Below are positions 23,590 to 33,800 of a stretch of DNA of 64,000 nt, in pieces. The notes under the pieces are model-generated. The model saw only the letters and a program-made list of their open reading frames with translations. It was not told the DNA's origin and searched no databases. Positions within the stretch are counted from its first letter, which is position 1. Each line of letters starts with the position of its first letter. The position numbers were made by a program, and so were the translations under genes. Where the stretch lies: positions 1 through 64,000 of the forward strand of contig CAZEAU010000009.1 of NCBI GenBank assembly GCA_964510515.1, written 5' to 3'. Source of the stretch: SURF-21 sp964510515. GTDB lineage: Bacteria > Actinomycetota > Geothermincolia > Geothermincolales > RBG-13-55-18.

Positions 23590-25902
23590 GTGACGGCGCG
23601 GAGAGGGCTCTTTTTAGCCCTGGTGCCGGCGCTTGTGTGCATGCTCGCGGCTCCGCTGTCCCCGGCCCCCGAGGCCGCTGCGGCCGCTTCCCCCAAAGCC
23701 CTGCTGGTGATGGCTTTCGCCCCCGGAGAGAGCTTGAGGGCCAACGCCGCCTCCGATCTGCAGGCGACGCAGCGCACGCTGCAGGAATACGGGTTCGCGG
23801 TGTCCGTCGTCGATGCCTATCATGATTCCGGCGGCATCACCGCCTGCCCGCATCATCAGCTCCACCGTCACCTGGACGAGAACCGCTACAACATGGTGGT
23901 CTATTACGGGCACGGCAACGCCTCTCGCTGGGCCTTCTGCCTGCCCCAGGACAGGAACTGGACGGGACGCACCGATACCCCGCCGGGCCGCGACGAGGCG
24001 CGGGAGTTCGGCGACCACCGCGCGCATTGGCAGGGAGAGATAAGGCTGGCGCCCAACGCCATGGTCATCCTGCGGCATACCTGCTACTCGCACGGCCTGG
24101 AGGCCGTCGATCTGCGCAGCGGTGCGCCCCTCCTCCCGCAGGCGGAGATCCTGCGCAGGCTGAACGAGTATTCCCATACCTTTCTCGGCGGCGATGCGCG
24201 CTCCTATACGGCGACGGCCGTCGTCGGCGCGACGCCCTCATACCTGGAGAACCTCTTCCGCAACCACTCGGTGCCCATCGCGCAGCTCACCGTGCCGGAC
24301 TTGAGCGCCTCCTTTCAGGCGGGAAGCGGCTATCAACTGATGATAGGGAGCCATCAATACCTGGGGGGCTCGGGCATGATGTGGCGCAAAAATCGCTTTC
24401 CCGGGGCCAACAACGCTGCCGTCTGGGGCCAGCCCGCCTGGGCCGGCGACCCCACCCTCACCGTGAGGAGGGCGCTGGGCATGGTGCCGGGGGATAAAAA
24501 CGGCAACGGCAACAACACCGACCTGGGTGAGCCCTGCTTCCCCCACGACAAGCGCGACTTCTTCGCGGCGGAGGACACCTCCTACAACTTCTTTCCCTTC
24601 ATCTGCATCGCCAACCCGGGCCCCGCTTCCACCTGGGCGGAGGTGACCTTCTACGACGAAAGCGGGGAATACCTCACCGTCTATCGCGAGGTGCCGGGAG
24701 AGACGCGCATCACCCTGAATTGCAACGCCAACCGCCATCTGCGCGACCGCGACCTGGCCGTGCGGGTGCGCTCCACGGATGGCACCCCCCTGCTGGCGGA
24801 AAGGCCCATGTATTTCCGCTATAGGGGCTGGATGGACGGGGGCTCCTGCGCTTTCGGCACGCCCCGGCCCTCCGTGAGGTGGTATTTCGCCGAGGGCCAC
24901 GCCTCGGACACGCGCCCCTTCCACGAATACATCTGTCTGGCCAATTTCGGCTCGCAGCCCGCGCGGGGCACCATGACCCTCTTCCCCGCCGCGGGCGGCC
25001 CGCGCGAGGTGGAGATAGCCGTCCCGCCGGGGGCGCGGCGCACCCTCTACATCAACGCCTATCTGCAGGGGGATGTCGCGGTGGAGGTGAAGACGGATCG
25101 CCCCGTGGTGGCGGAACGTTCCCTCTACTTCCAGTATTTCTCGCAGCAGGGGACCTTCAGGGCGGACGGCGGGCACAGCAAGCCGGGCCTGAACGCCCTC
25201 TCTCGCAGCTGGTATTTCGCCGAGGGGCATGTGAGCCGCGATTTCGAGGAATGGATATGCCTGGCCAATCCCGGCGGGAGGCGGGCCGTGGCCACCCTCA
25301 CCTATTACACCCCGCGGGGGGAGGCGGGCAGGCGGGAGGTGGAATTGCCCCCCTCATCCCGCCGCACCGTGCTGGTCAACCATGATTTCGCCGCCGCGAG
25401 CGATGTCTCGGTGGCCGTGGAATGCGACGCGGAGATAGCCTGCGAGCGGGCGATGTATTTCGATTTTCGCGGCGCCTGCGACGACGGGCATGTCTCGCCG
25501 GGGAATCGCTCCGCCGCCACCCGCTGGATGTTCGCGGAGGGGGCGGCCTACAAGGGGATACAGGAATATGTGCTCATCGTCAACCCCGGCGGGTCCACGG
25601 CGAAAGTGAGGGCCACCTATCTGCTGGGGCCGGGGGAGGGGGCTCACTCCAGGTCCTATACCATCGCCCCGCGCTCGCGCCTCACCATAGATGTGAATCG
25701 GGAGCTCTCCGCCTTCGGCGCTCCCTCCCAGGTGGCGCTGGACCTCGTCTCCGACCGGCCGGTGGTGGCGGAGAGGGCCATGTATTTCGACATGGGCAGG
25801 GGGGCAGGGGGCCGGGAGCGCATCCGGGGAGGCCATGTCTCGCTGGGCGTGCAGAGCGCGGCCGCGGAGTGGTATTTCGCCGAGATGTACACCGGCAGAT
25901 GA
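23590..25902 (+). CDS. secreted caspase-like protein with WYFAEG-type repeats
   Basis: A 770-residue exported protein. Residues 1-33 are a signal peptide ending AAAAA. Residues about 35-310 look like a clan-CD (caspase-like) fold: VVYYGHGN with H108 after one strand and VILRHTCYS with C165 after the next match a His-Cys dyad. From about 323 there are units of roughly 108 residues starting near 323, 431, 540, 645 and 760, each with a YFAEG-like opening, EYICLANPG, a beta-rich middle and PVVAER-MYF. The last unit stops right after WYFAEMYTGR, which looks like truncation. The repeats resemble actinobacterial DUF5719-like modules (name uncertain). GTG start. Confidence 0.8.
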   Translation: MTARRGLFLALVPALVCMLAAPLSPAPEAAAAASPKALLVMAFAPGESLRANAASDLQATQRTLQEYGFAVSVVDAYHDSGGITACPHHQLHRHLDENRYNMVVYYGHGNASRWAFCLPQDRNWTGRTDTPPGRDEAREFGDHRAHWQGEIRLAPNAMVILRHTCYSHGLEAVDLRSGAPLLPQAEILRRLNEYSHTFLGGDARSYTATAVVGATPSYLENLFRNHSVPIAQLTVPDLSASFQAGSGYQLMIGSHQYLGGSGMMWRKNRFPGANNAAVWGQPAWAGDPTLTVRRALGMVPGDKNGNGNNTDLGEPCFPHDKRDFFAAEDTSYNFFPFICIANPGPASTWAEVTFYDESGEYLTVYREVPGETRITLNCNANRHLRDRDLAVRVRSTDGTPLLAERPMYFRYRGWMDGGSCAFGTPRPSVRWYFAEGHASDTRPFHEYICLANFGSQPARGTMTLFPAAGGPREVEIAVPPGARRTLYINAYLQGDVAVEVKTDRPVVAERSLYFQYFSQQGTFRADGGHSKPGLNALSRSWYFAEGHVSRDFEEWICLANPGGRRAVATLTYYTPRGEAGRREVELPPSSRRTVLVNHDFAAASDVSVAVECDAEIACERAMYFDFRGACDDGHVSPGNRSAATRWMFAEGAAYKGIQEYVLIVNPGGSTAKVRATYLLGPGEGAHSRSYTIAPRSRLTIDVNRELSAFGAPSQVALDLVSDRPVVAERAMYFDMGRGAGGRERIRGGHVSLGVQSAAAEWYFAEMYTGR

Positions 25903-25921
25903 TGAGGCCCCCGCCGCTGCC

Positions 25922-26491
25922 TCAGCGGCCGTACCAGGGGGGCGGCTCGATGCCCGTGCCGAAGTCCACCGCCTCCCAGCCGGAGGCGCCCCGTTTCATC
26001 ACCACCAGGGGAGACTCCAGCACCTCGCTGGTGCACACGGCTATGCCCGCCGCCTCGCTGCCGTGGATGACGATGTTCTCGATGCGGAACTCCAGGCCCG
26101 GGGCGGCGTTGGCCTGCACGAAGGCGATCATGGCCTTCTCCACCTCCGCCATTTCCTCTTCCGCTCCCGCCTTGGCCTTCAGCGCGGCGGCATGGCCGTC
26201 CGCATACCCTTCCGCCCATCCCTCGTTGAAGCCGAGGGCGTAATCGTCGCCTTCGGCCGCATCGCCGGGCCCCCCGGACTCATAAATCCCCTGCTCCCCA
26301 TCGGAGTACCCCCGGGCGTAGCCTTCCTCGTGCCCCCGCTCGAAGCCCTCCGCGTAGGCGATGCGGCCTGCCTCCTCTTCCGCCGCCCTGCTCTCCTCCG
26401 CGCCGTCCACCTTGCCTCCACCGCACCCGCAGACAAAGAGCAGCGCGGGCAAGAGCGCCGGCAATACGAGTAAAATGACCTGCTTCCTCAC
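25922..26491 (-). CDS. putative lipoprotein with GX3 (Yae1-like) repeats
   Basis: A 189-residue protein. GTG at 26491 is chosen, six bases after AAGGAGG; it gives a signal sequence RKQVILLVLPALLPALLFV ending at CGC, a plausible though non-ideal lipobox. Residues about 45-110 repeat glycine every four residues with aromatic neighbours (AYAEGFERGHEEGYARGYSDG and GFNEGWAEGYADG), like the deca-GX3 pattern of Yae1 N-domains. A small alpha/beta domain follows, ending EPPPWYGR. The function is unknown. It is convergent with the caspase-like gene, the ends being 19 bp apart. Confidence 0.7.
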   Translation of the reverse strand: MRKQVILLVLPALLPALLFVCGCGGGKVDGAEESRAAEEEAGRIAYAEGFERGHEEGYARGYSDGEQGIYESGGPGDAAEGDDYALGFNEGWAEGYADGHAAALKAKAGAEEEMAEVEKAMIAFVQANAAPGLEFRIENIVIHGSEAAGIAVCTSEVLESPLVVMKRGASGWEAVDFGTGIEPPPWYGR

Positions 26492-26588
26492 CGCATCCTC
26501 CTTTTCGCCGCGGAGCGGGCTTGCCATGCATCCATTCTACACCCCCCGCGCTCCCGGAGCGCGCCGGCCGGGCGCGGGGGCTCGCGCC

Positions 26589-27221
26589 CTAAAGCTCCCG
26601 GCACAGGCGCTGCATGCCGGGGGTGGCGAAGATGCGCAGGAACTCCTCGTCGCTGGTCTCCTCGACGATGCTGAAGCCGGCTTTCCGGTATGCCTGCAGG
26701 GCCTGGGCGTTGCCCGTGAGCATGTTGAGCTCGCAGCGCCCGAAGCCGCGCTCCCGCCCCCGCTCGAGTATCTCCCGCAGCAGGGCGGCGACGACGCCCC
26801 GGCCCTGGAAGCGGGGAAAGACGGCCACGTGTTCGACCACCCAGGAGTCCTCGTAATGGCCGGGATTGACGCGGTGAAAGGGGAGCAGGCGGGTGAACAT
26901 GGCCCTGCCCTCCGTGCGGTCCACGCCCAATTCCACGAAGGCGTCACGCAGCAGGATGCCGCCCGACTCCGACTCGTTGAAGCCGCACAGACAGCCCGCG
27001 AGCGCGCCGTCCACCTCGCCCACCAGGTAATGGGAATAGTGAAAAAAAGAGCGCGCCCGGGCGGTGAAGAGGGCCGCGAGCCTGGATAAGCGCTCCGCCA
27101 TCTCGCCCGGGAACATGAGGTCGTAGATGGATTTTTCCAGGTGGCTCTTTCCCGCCAGGTATATGAGCTGCGCCGCCTCGCGCGCGTCCCCGGGGACGGC
27201 CGGGCGGACGAGGGCTTTCAT
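26589..27221 (-). CDS. GNAT-family N-acetyltransferase
   Basis: About 210 residues with the GNAT core: VVEHVAVFPRFQGRGVVAALL, in which RFQGRG is the acetyl-CoA loop, and NAQALQAYRKAGF near the C-terminus. The N-terminal region, KSHLEKSIYDLMFPGEMAER, is a helical cap seen in a GNAT subgroup. The substrate is unknown. ATG at 27221 is preferred because GGGAGG lies nine bases upstream; another ATG at 27227 is too close to that site. From 27222 to 27451 I see no gene. Confidence 0.85.
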   Translation of the reverse strand: MKALVRPAVPGDAREAAQLIYLAGKSHLEKSIYDLMFPGEMAERLSRLAALFTARARSFFHYSHYLVGEVDGALAGCLCGFNESESGGILLRDAFVELGVDRTEGRAMFTRLLPFHRVNPGHYEDSWVVEHVAVFPRFQGRGVVAALLREILERGRERGFGRCELNMLTGNAQALQAYRKAGFSIVEETSDEEFLRIFATPGMQRLCREL

Positions 27222-27451
27222 GTGCATGAACCTCCCGGTCGCGCGCTGCCGGCAGCGCATCCGCCGCGTCGCAGATATTGTAGCGGAACCCCCGGGGGAT
27301 AATAAACCGCGAAGTCAAAGCTCGCGGGGAGAGCGCGGGCGGGCAAGCCCTTCACGCCCCCCGCACGCTTCTGCCGTGGACGCGCCGGCGATGGGCCGCA
27401 AGCCCCGCTGCGGCGCGGAGCGCTCCCCTCGCTCCCTCGCCGCCCGCGGCC

Positions 27452-30400
27452 TCACACCTCCACCTCCACCAGGGCGGAAGCGGAGGTGAAGTAGAGGAAG
27501 GCCTCCTTGACCGCTTCCCCGGTGCATCTCTCCCACCCCTCGGCGTAGAGGCGCATTTGCGGGGCGTATCTGCGTGCCGCCTCCTCCAGGCCCGCCACGC
27601 CCGGGAGGTCCGTCTTGTAATCCACCAGCACCCAGCCGTCTTGCTCGCGAAAGACGAGGTCGATGGCCCCGCGCAGCAGGGTGGGGGCGGGTACGCCTTC
27701 CTCCCAGAGGGCCTGCAGGGGCACCTCCACCAGGCGCTCGCGGCTGCACTCCGCCCTGCGCCAGATGTCGGAGGCCATCACCGAGCGCGCCAGGGCCGCG
27801 GCCTGCGGAGCCAGGCAAGTGCGCAGCCCGGCCGCGGCGAGGGCCGACGAGGCCAGGCGCTCCAGCTCGGCCCCAGGCGCGCTCATGGCCGCCTGCAGCA
27901 GGAGGTGTATGACCTCGCCCCACTCCACGCCGTGCTCGCCCGCGGGCGCCGCGGAGGTGGGAGCCGTTTCTACTCGCGCCCCGCCGACCTTTGCGGGCGC
28001 GTCCCCGGCACCGCGGGAGAGGGCATATTCCTTCAAGGGATACGACTCATAGGTCGCCCGGCGCGCCGCCTCCAGGCGCGAGCGCAGGCGCTCCCGGGCC
28101 GCATCGACTTCCTGGGCGGCCAGGAGGACGCCCTGCGGCCCTCTCGCCTCCTGGGGCCCCGGGTCGGGGAGGTCGCGTCCCGCAGCGAGAAAGGGCTCGA
28201 AATGACACCAGGGGTTGCCGGCGTTACGCTTTTCGCGCTGGGTGACGACGGTGGCCGCCGCGGCGCGGGTGGCGGCGACATAGCGCAGGCGCAGCGCCTC
28301 CGCCCTCTCGAACTCCTTCTCCCTCTCCGCCAGGGATTCCCATCCCGCCGGGTGGGCCAGCAGCTTGCCCGGGCCCCATGGCGTCCTCTCGCCGTAGATG
28401 GCGAGATAGCCGAGGACACTCTCCCCGGAGCGGTCTATATGCTTGCCCGCGGGGTGTTCGTATTCCCCCGACGGGTCGGCGAGGAAGACCACGGGGGCCT
28501 CCAGCCCCTTCACCTTGTGCAGGTTCATGACCCGCACCGCGGGACGGGCGCCGGAGAGGGCGGACACGCCGTCGTGTTTCTCCTCGCGCTCTGTCAGGGC
28601 GCCCAGGTACTCCACCACCTGGGCCACGCTCCAGGCCTCGGCCTGGAAGGCGCGCAGCAGTTCCAGGGCCTTGCCCAGCGAGCCCGCCCGCATGTCCCCG
28701 TCGGGGCGGGCCGCCGCCAGGGCCGGCAGCCCCAGGTCGGCGGCTATCCTCTCGCAGGCGGACGCGCAGGGAAGGCGCGAGAGATAGAGCGAGCACTCGC
28801 GCAGGCGGCGGAAGGCGTCCGCGAAAATCTCGCGGTGCTCGGCGGGCAGGGCCTCGGGCAGCGTCGCCCTCCAGGAAAAGGTCCCGCCCGCCTTGCGCAG
28901 GGCGTAGAGGGCGGCATCGCTGATGCCGAAGAGTTCGCTGCGCAGCACCGCCACCAGTGCCACGGGATCGTCGGGAAAGACGGCCGCGCGCAGGCAGGTG
29001 TGCAGGAGGCCGAGCTCCTCGAGCTCGTTGAGGGCGTCCCCTCCCGTGACCTGATGGGGGATGCCGTATACGCGCAGGGCGCGCGCATAAGCGCCCAGGT
29101 TGCCGGTATTGCGCGTGACGACCATGAAATCCTCGGGCCCCGCCGCATGCAGGGCTCCGGCGGCGAGCTGCCTCGCCGTGCGCGGCACGCTGCTCCCCGC
29201 GTCCAGGGCGTGGCGGATGAAGCGCGCTATCATGTCCGCCTCGAAATCCACCGCCGTTTCCTTCGTCGTGTATTCCTCCGGGACGAGCAGCCGGTACACG
29301 CCGCACAGGTCGCCGGCCATGCCCTCCTCCCGTCCGGGGCAAAGGGGCACGTAGGCGGGGGACTCCTCGCCGTCCTGCTCCGGGAAGCGCAGCAGCGCCC
29401 GCCCCTTGTCGTCCCACTCGGGCTGGCCCGGCCCCAGGGAGGCATTGACCCATTCGACCAGGGAGGGCGCGGCACGAAAATTGACCGTGAGCCTGACCAG
29501 CAGGCCGCCCGCCGCGACGACCATCCCCTTGACCTCGTTGTAGGTGACGATGTCGGCGCGGCGGAAGCGGTAGATGGATTGCTTGGGGTCGCCCACGAGA
29601 AAGAGGGAGCCGGGACGCGGCACGCATGCCCTCCAGCGGGTCTCCCGGGGGTCGCTTCCCGCGAGCAGGAGTATGACCTCGGCCTGCACCGGGTCGGTAT
29701 CCTGGAACTCGTCCACCAGCAGGTGGGTGACGCGGGAGTGGAAATAGCGCCTCACCTCGGGGTTGTCGCGCAGCAGCGCGGCCGCCCGCATGAGCAGGTC
29801 CTGGAAGTTGAGGCGCCCCCGCTCGCGGCGCAGAGCGTCGTATTCGTCCCGCGCCGCGAGCAGGACGGGGATGACCGCGGCGTAGCGAAGCTCGCGCCAC
29901 GCCGCCAGTTGCGGCCTCACCACCTGCTCGCGGAACGCGTTCCAGGCGGCAAGCTCCGCCTTGGCGTCTTCGCCGTCGTAGCGGGCCGTCTTCTTCCACT
30001 CCTTCTGCACGATCCGGACGCTTTTGTCGAAGTGCTCCAGCGCTCGCATGAGCTCCCGGGGGCTGTCCAGGTCCTCGTAATGGGAGACGATGCGGGGCAG
30101 GCGTTTCAGCTCGGGGATGAGGGTGTCGTTTCCCGCATCCCGCGGCAGCGTCGGCGCCAGCTCGCGCATGCGCGCGATGCGGCCCTCCAGCTCCCGGCGG
30201 GCGCGGGCGAGGTCCGGCCCCGTATCGGAGGGGGGGAGGGGCCACTCGTCCACGTCCGGGAAATCGGCGAAGGTCGCGAAGGCGTCGCGCAGGTCGGAGA
30301 GCTCCAGCCCCAGCTCGTTCAGGCGCTCCAGGTGGCGGTGGGGGTCGTGGGTGAGCAGGCCGGCCGCGAAGACCTCCCAGGCCTCGGCGCGCAGGCGATT

Positions 30401-30835
30401 ATCCTCCCTTTCATCCATCTCCTCGAAGGCCAGGTCCACCCCCGCCTCCACCGGCCTCTCCCGCAGCAGGCGCGCGCAGAAGGAATGGATGGTGCCGATG
30501 AAGCACTGCTCGACATGGGCGAGGGCGTTCTCCAGGCGCTCTCTCTCCTCGCCCGTGGCCTCCCGCGCCGCCCGCTCCAGGCCCACCTGGAAGCGGGAGC
30601 GCAGCTCCGCCGCCGCTTTGCGCGTGAAGGTCACCGCGGCCATGTTGCCGGTGCGGCTGCATCTGCCGCTGCGCAGCAGGGCGAGCATCCTCTCCACCAT
30701 GCTCGTCGTCTTGCCGGTGCCCGCCGCCGCCTCCACCAGCATGTTGCGGTCGAGTTCGCGCAGGATGAGCTCGCGCTGCTCCCGGTCGGGCAGGGGCGGG
30801 GCGCCATCCCGCGCGGTGCCTTTGCGCTCAGCCAT
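27452..30835 (-). CDS. addA: AddA-like ATP-dependent helicase-nuclease subunit
   Basis: A 1127-residue UvrD/Rep-type helicase with a C-terminal nuclease. Motifs are Walker A AAAGTGKTTSM (about 36-46), VTFTRKAAAEL, TIHSFCARLL, the DEFQDTD box near 373, LVGDPKQSIYRFRRAD near 418, LTVNFRA, MNLHKVKGLEAPVV and RYVAATRA. The end carries GEVIHLLLQ, RGAIDLVF (about 1056) and VLVDYKTD, a RecB-type nuclease site. With its partner it would process double-strand breaks for RecA loading. It overlaps the AddB-like gene by eight bases. Confidence 0.92.
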   Translation of the reverse strand: MAERKGTARDGAPPLPDREQRELILRELDRNMLVEAAAGTGKTTSMVERMLALLRSGRCSRTGNMAAVTFTRKAAAELRSRFQVGLERAAREATGEERERLENALAHVEQCFIGTIHSFCARLLRERPVEAGVDLAFEEMDEREDNRLRAEAWEVFAAGLLTHDPHRHLERLNELGLELSDLRDAFATFADFPDVDEWPLPPSDTGPDLARARRELEGRIARMRELAPTLPRDAGNDTLIPELKRLPRIVSHYEDLDSPRELMRALEHFDKSVRIVQKEWKKTARYDGEDAKAELAAWNAFREQVVRPQLAAWRELRYAAVIPVLLAARDEYDALRRERGRLNFQDLLMRAAALLRDNPEVRRYFHSRVTHLLVDEFQDTDPVQAEVILLLAGSDPRETRWRACVPRPGSLFLVGDPKQSIYRFRRADIVTYNEVKGMVVAAGGLLVRLTVNFRAAPSLVEWVNASLGPGQPEWDDKGRALLRFPEQDGEESPAYVPLCPGREEGMAGDLCGVYRLLVPEEYTTKETAVDFEADMIARFIRHALDAGSSVPRTARQLAAGALHAAGPEDFMVVTRNTGNLGAYARALRVYGIPHQVTGGDALNELEELGLLHTCLRAAVFPDDPVALVAVLRSELFGISDAALYALRKAGGTFSWRATLPEALPAEHREIFADAFRRLRECSLYLSRLPCASACERIAADLGLPALAAARPDGDMRAGSLGKALELLRAFQAEAWSVAQVVEYLGALTEREEKHDGVSALSGARPAVRVMNLHKVKGLEAPVVFLADPSGEYEHPAGKHIDRSGESVLGYLAIYGERTPWGPGKLLAHPAGWESLAEREKEFERAEALRLRYVAATRAAAATVVTQREKRNAGNPWCHFEPFLAAGRDLPDPGPQEARGPQGVLLAAQEVDAARERLRSRLEAARRATYESYPLKEYALSRGAGDAPAKVGGARVETAPTSAAPAGEHGVEWGEVIHLLLQAAMSAPGAELERLASSALAAAGLRTCLAPQAAALARSVMASDIWRRAECSRERLVEVPLQALWEEGVPAPTLLRGAIDLVFREQDGWVLVDYKTDLPGVAGLEEAARRYAPQMRLYAEGWERCTGEAVKEAFLYFTSASALVEVEV

Positions 30836-33800
30836 CTCCGCCCTCCACGTATCCTCTCAGCTCCCGCAATGGAGCCAGCGCCTCGTTCCGTGTGTTCTCG
30901 AGCTTCCTGCGCACCGCCGCCGCCGCCGCCTGCGTATCGCCGAAGGCGCCGAGGTAGTCGCTCCTGGAGGCGTCATCGGCGTCGTCGCTGAAGGGGAAAC
31001 AGCCCGTGGACAGCAGGCGGCAGAGGCGCTCCAGGACGCGTATGCCCCCCGCGAGCTCCGCCGCCTCCCAGGCGATGCGCTCCCCGTGTTCCCGCGCCGA
31101 GGGGAAGAAGTACTCGAACGACTCCACCTCGGCGCCGTCGTAGAGGCTGGCGAGGCATGACCTCGCCTGCATGAGGTAGATGAAGTTCTGTATGCGGCGC
31201 CCCCGGCGGAAGGGGTCCTCGCGCCGGTAGGTGTAGGTGGAGCCGGTCTTATAGTCGCATACGGAGAAGAGCAGGCTGCCGGGCTCTCCCACCTCGTCTA
31301 TGCGGTCGATATAGCCACGCGTGCGCACGCTCCCACCCGCCGGGAGCCCTATCTCCACCGGCCGCTCGGAGTCAACGGCGTTGCCGGGCCCGCCCCTCTC
31401 CATCCCCACGGCCACCTCGAAGAAAAGGGGGCGGCGCCCCCGGCAGTGCTGCTCCTCTTCGCGCAGGAAGATGCGCGCGGCGCGCCGCAGCTCCTCCGCC
31501 TCCCTCGCCTGCACCGCGCGGCCAGGCGGCGGCTTGCGCCGCGTCCATGCCGCTATCTCCTCCGCGAGGATGGCGCGCATGACCTCCCAGTCCCTCTCCA
31601 GCGCGGGCGGGCGGCCCTCCTCGCGCAGGCGCGCGAAAAAGGCGTGGAAGACGGCGTGCAGAAGGCTGCCCTTCTCGCCAGGGTCGAGCCACCTCGTGGG
31701 GTCGAGGTCGAACACCTCCGGCGGCTTGACGCCCAGGACATGGGAGAAGAAGTACTCCTGCGGGCATCTCCCCAGGGTCTCCAGGCGGCTGGCGGAGAGC
31801 ACGGGGCCGCCGGGGAGGGTGGGGTCGAGGTCCGCCCCCGCCTCGCGCACATAGCCATCGTAGACGGTGAAGGAATCGCTCTCCCGCGCGCGGCGGGCCT
31901 GCATGCCCCTCCCCAGGTGGGGGAAAGCCGCCGCCACGGCCCGCTCGGGCTCCCGGAGCGCGGGCTCGCCGCAGAGGCGGCTGAGCCACCACTCGCCCAT
32001 GTCCAGAGCTCGGGAGGGGTCGAGCGGCGAGAAGGAAGCGGGCTCGGAGAGCGCGGCCACGAGGTCGTCCTGCACCGCATCGTGCTCTCCGCTCATCACG
32101 CGGTAGGCGGCGAGCAGGACCGGGCTGGGAAACATCTCGCTGTCGTCGTTGAGGCTGCGGCAGCAATAGCTCAAGGTGACCTCCCCCCGCAGCCTCGCTG
32201 CCAGGCGTGCGAAGCCCTGCAGGCTCGCGGTGAGGCGCTCGGCCGCGGTGCCGAGCTCGCGGGAGATGGCTGTGCGCTCCGCGTCGAGGAGCAGCGGATC
32301 CTGCAGCCCGCCCCCGGGGAAGCGGCCGTCGTCCAGCCCCACGATGAAGGTGTGCATGCGTCCGCTGTGGCCTCCCGCCGCCAGGGGGGCGGCGTGGAGG
32401 CGGCCGGGGCGCGGCCCCATCCCCTCCACCCGGAGGGAGCGGGCGAGCCCTGTGAGCCAGGCGTGGGCGGCGGCAAAGGAGAAGGGGGCGGACTCCTCCT
32501 CCAGGCAGGCGGAGAACTCCTCTATCTCGTCGAGCAGACGCCGGCGGCCGTAGCGGTCGAGCTCGCTCACTTCGCGTGCCTGCGTGAGCAGGAAAGACTC
32601 CGCCGCGCGCAGCAGTTCCCGCCCCTCACGCGCCGCTTCGGGGATGCCCTGCAGCAGGTCCCGGGTCAGCCCGTCCAGGACCTTCAGCGCGCACATGCGC
32701 TCCTCCAGGCGGGCCAGGCGCTGCTCGGCGTCCTCGCCGTTTGCATCCTGTTCGGGGTTGGACACCCTCCGGGCCAGCGCGTCCATCTCCGAGGCCGCGC
32801 TCTCCGCATAGCGCTCGCGTCCCCCGCCTATGGGGAGGGAGCGCAGCAGGGAGCCGAGGCGGGAAAAACCCCATCCCGCGGGCAGGGTCCTCCCCGGGTC
32901 GAGCAGCCCTTCCTGCACCATGCGCACCAGGGCCGCCTGGGGAAAACCCTCCTCCACCCAGGAGAGCCAGGCCGCGAGGGCGCGCCCGGGGCGGGAATAG
33001 CGAACCGGTATGCCCTCGGCGAAGGTGGCGGGAAGGACGTCCCCCGGCTGCGGGGCGAGCAGGGAACAGAGCTCGTAGATGAGGGGCACGTAGGTGGAGG
33101 AATCGGTGTAGAGGACCTCCACCTCGTCGAAGGGGATGCGCGCGGCGGCGCAGCGGCGCAGCACCTCGCGCACCTCGTTGGCCTCGCCCGCTGCCCGCAG
33201 CATGTGCACCCCGCCCTCGCCGCGCGCGGGAGGGGCGCTGCCCGGGCTGGCCGCCCAGGCCAGCCGCCGGACGCCACCGCCGCCGTCCTCTTCACCCGGC
33301 CGGTCCACGGCGAGCACGGCGCGCTTCTCCTCCGGAACCGCGTCCCACATCAGGCGGCGCAGGCCGCGCAGCTCCTCCGCCATATCCGCGGGCATGGCCA
33401 GGAGGCAGCCCGCGGGCAGCGCAGAGGCATCGTCGCGCAGGCGCCGCGCCGCCAGCTGCAGCGCGCCGGCGAGGTCGACGAGCCCGCGGGAGGCAAGCGC
33501 TTCCTCGTACGCGGCGAGCAGGGAGATGAGGTCGCGCCCCTTGGCCGCGACCTCGAAGGCGTGGGGCGAGAGGTCCCGGGAGTCCACCCCACACAGGCGC
33601 AGGTCGTGCACGGTGGCGCTCGCCGCGCGCAGCAGGCCGGGGCTGGGCTCCAGCCGGGCCAGGTAAGCCCCGCCTTCACGCGTGCGGGCGAGGAGGGCGC
33701 CCAGGATGAGCTCGACACGCGCTCCCGCCGCAAGGGCGAGGCCCCGGCGCTCCATCTCCGGCGCCGCCAGCTCCAGGGCCATGGCCGGCAAGGTCTTCAC

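Noticed and set aside
27557..30991. Long plus-strand open frame antisense to addA
   Set aside because: It has low-complexity composition rich in Gly, Arg, His and Gln and no motif; the minus strand encodes a complete AddA.
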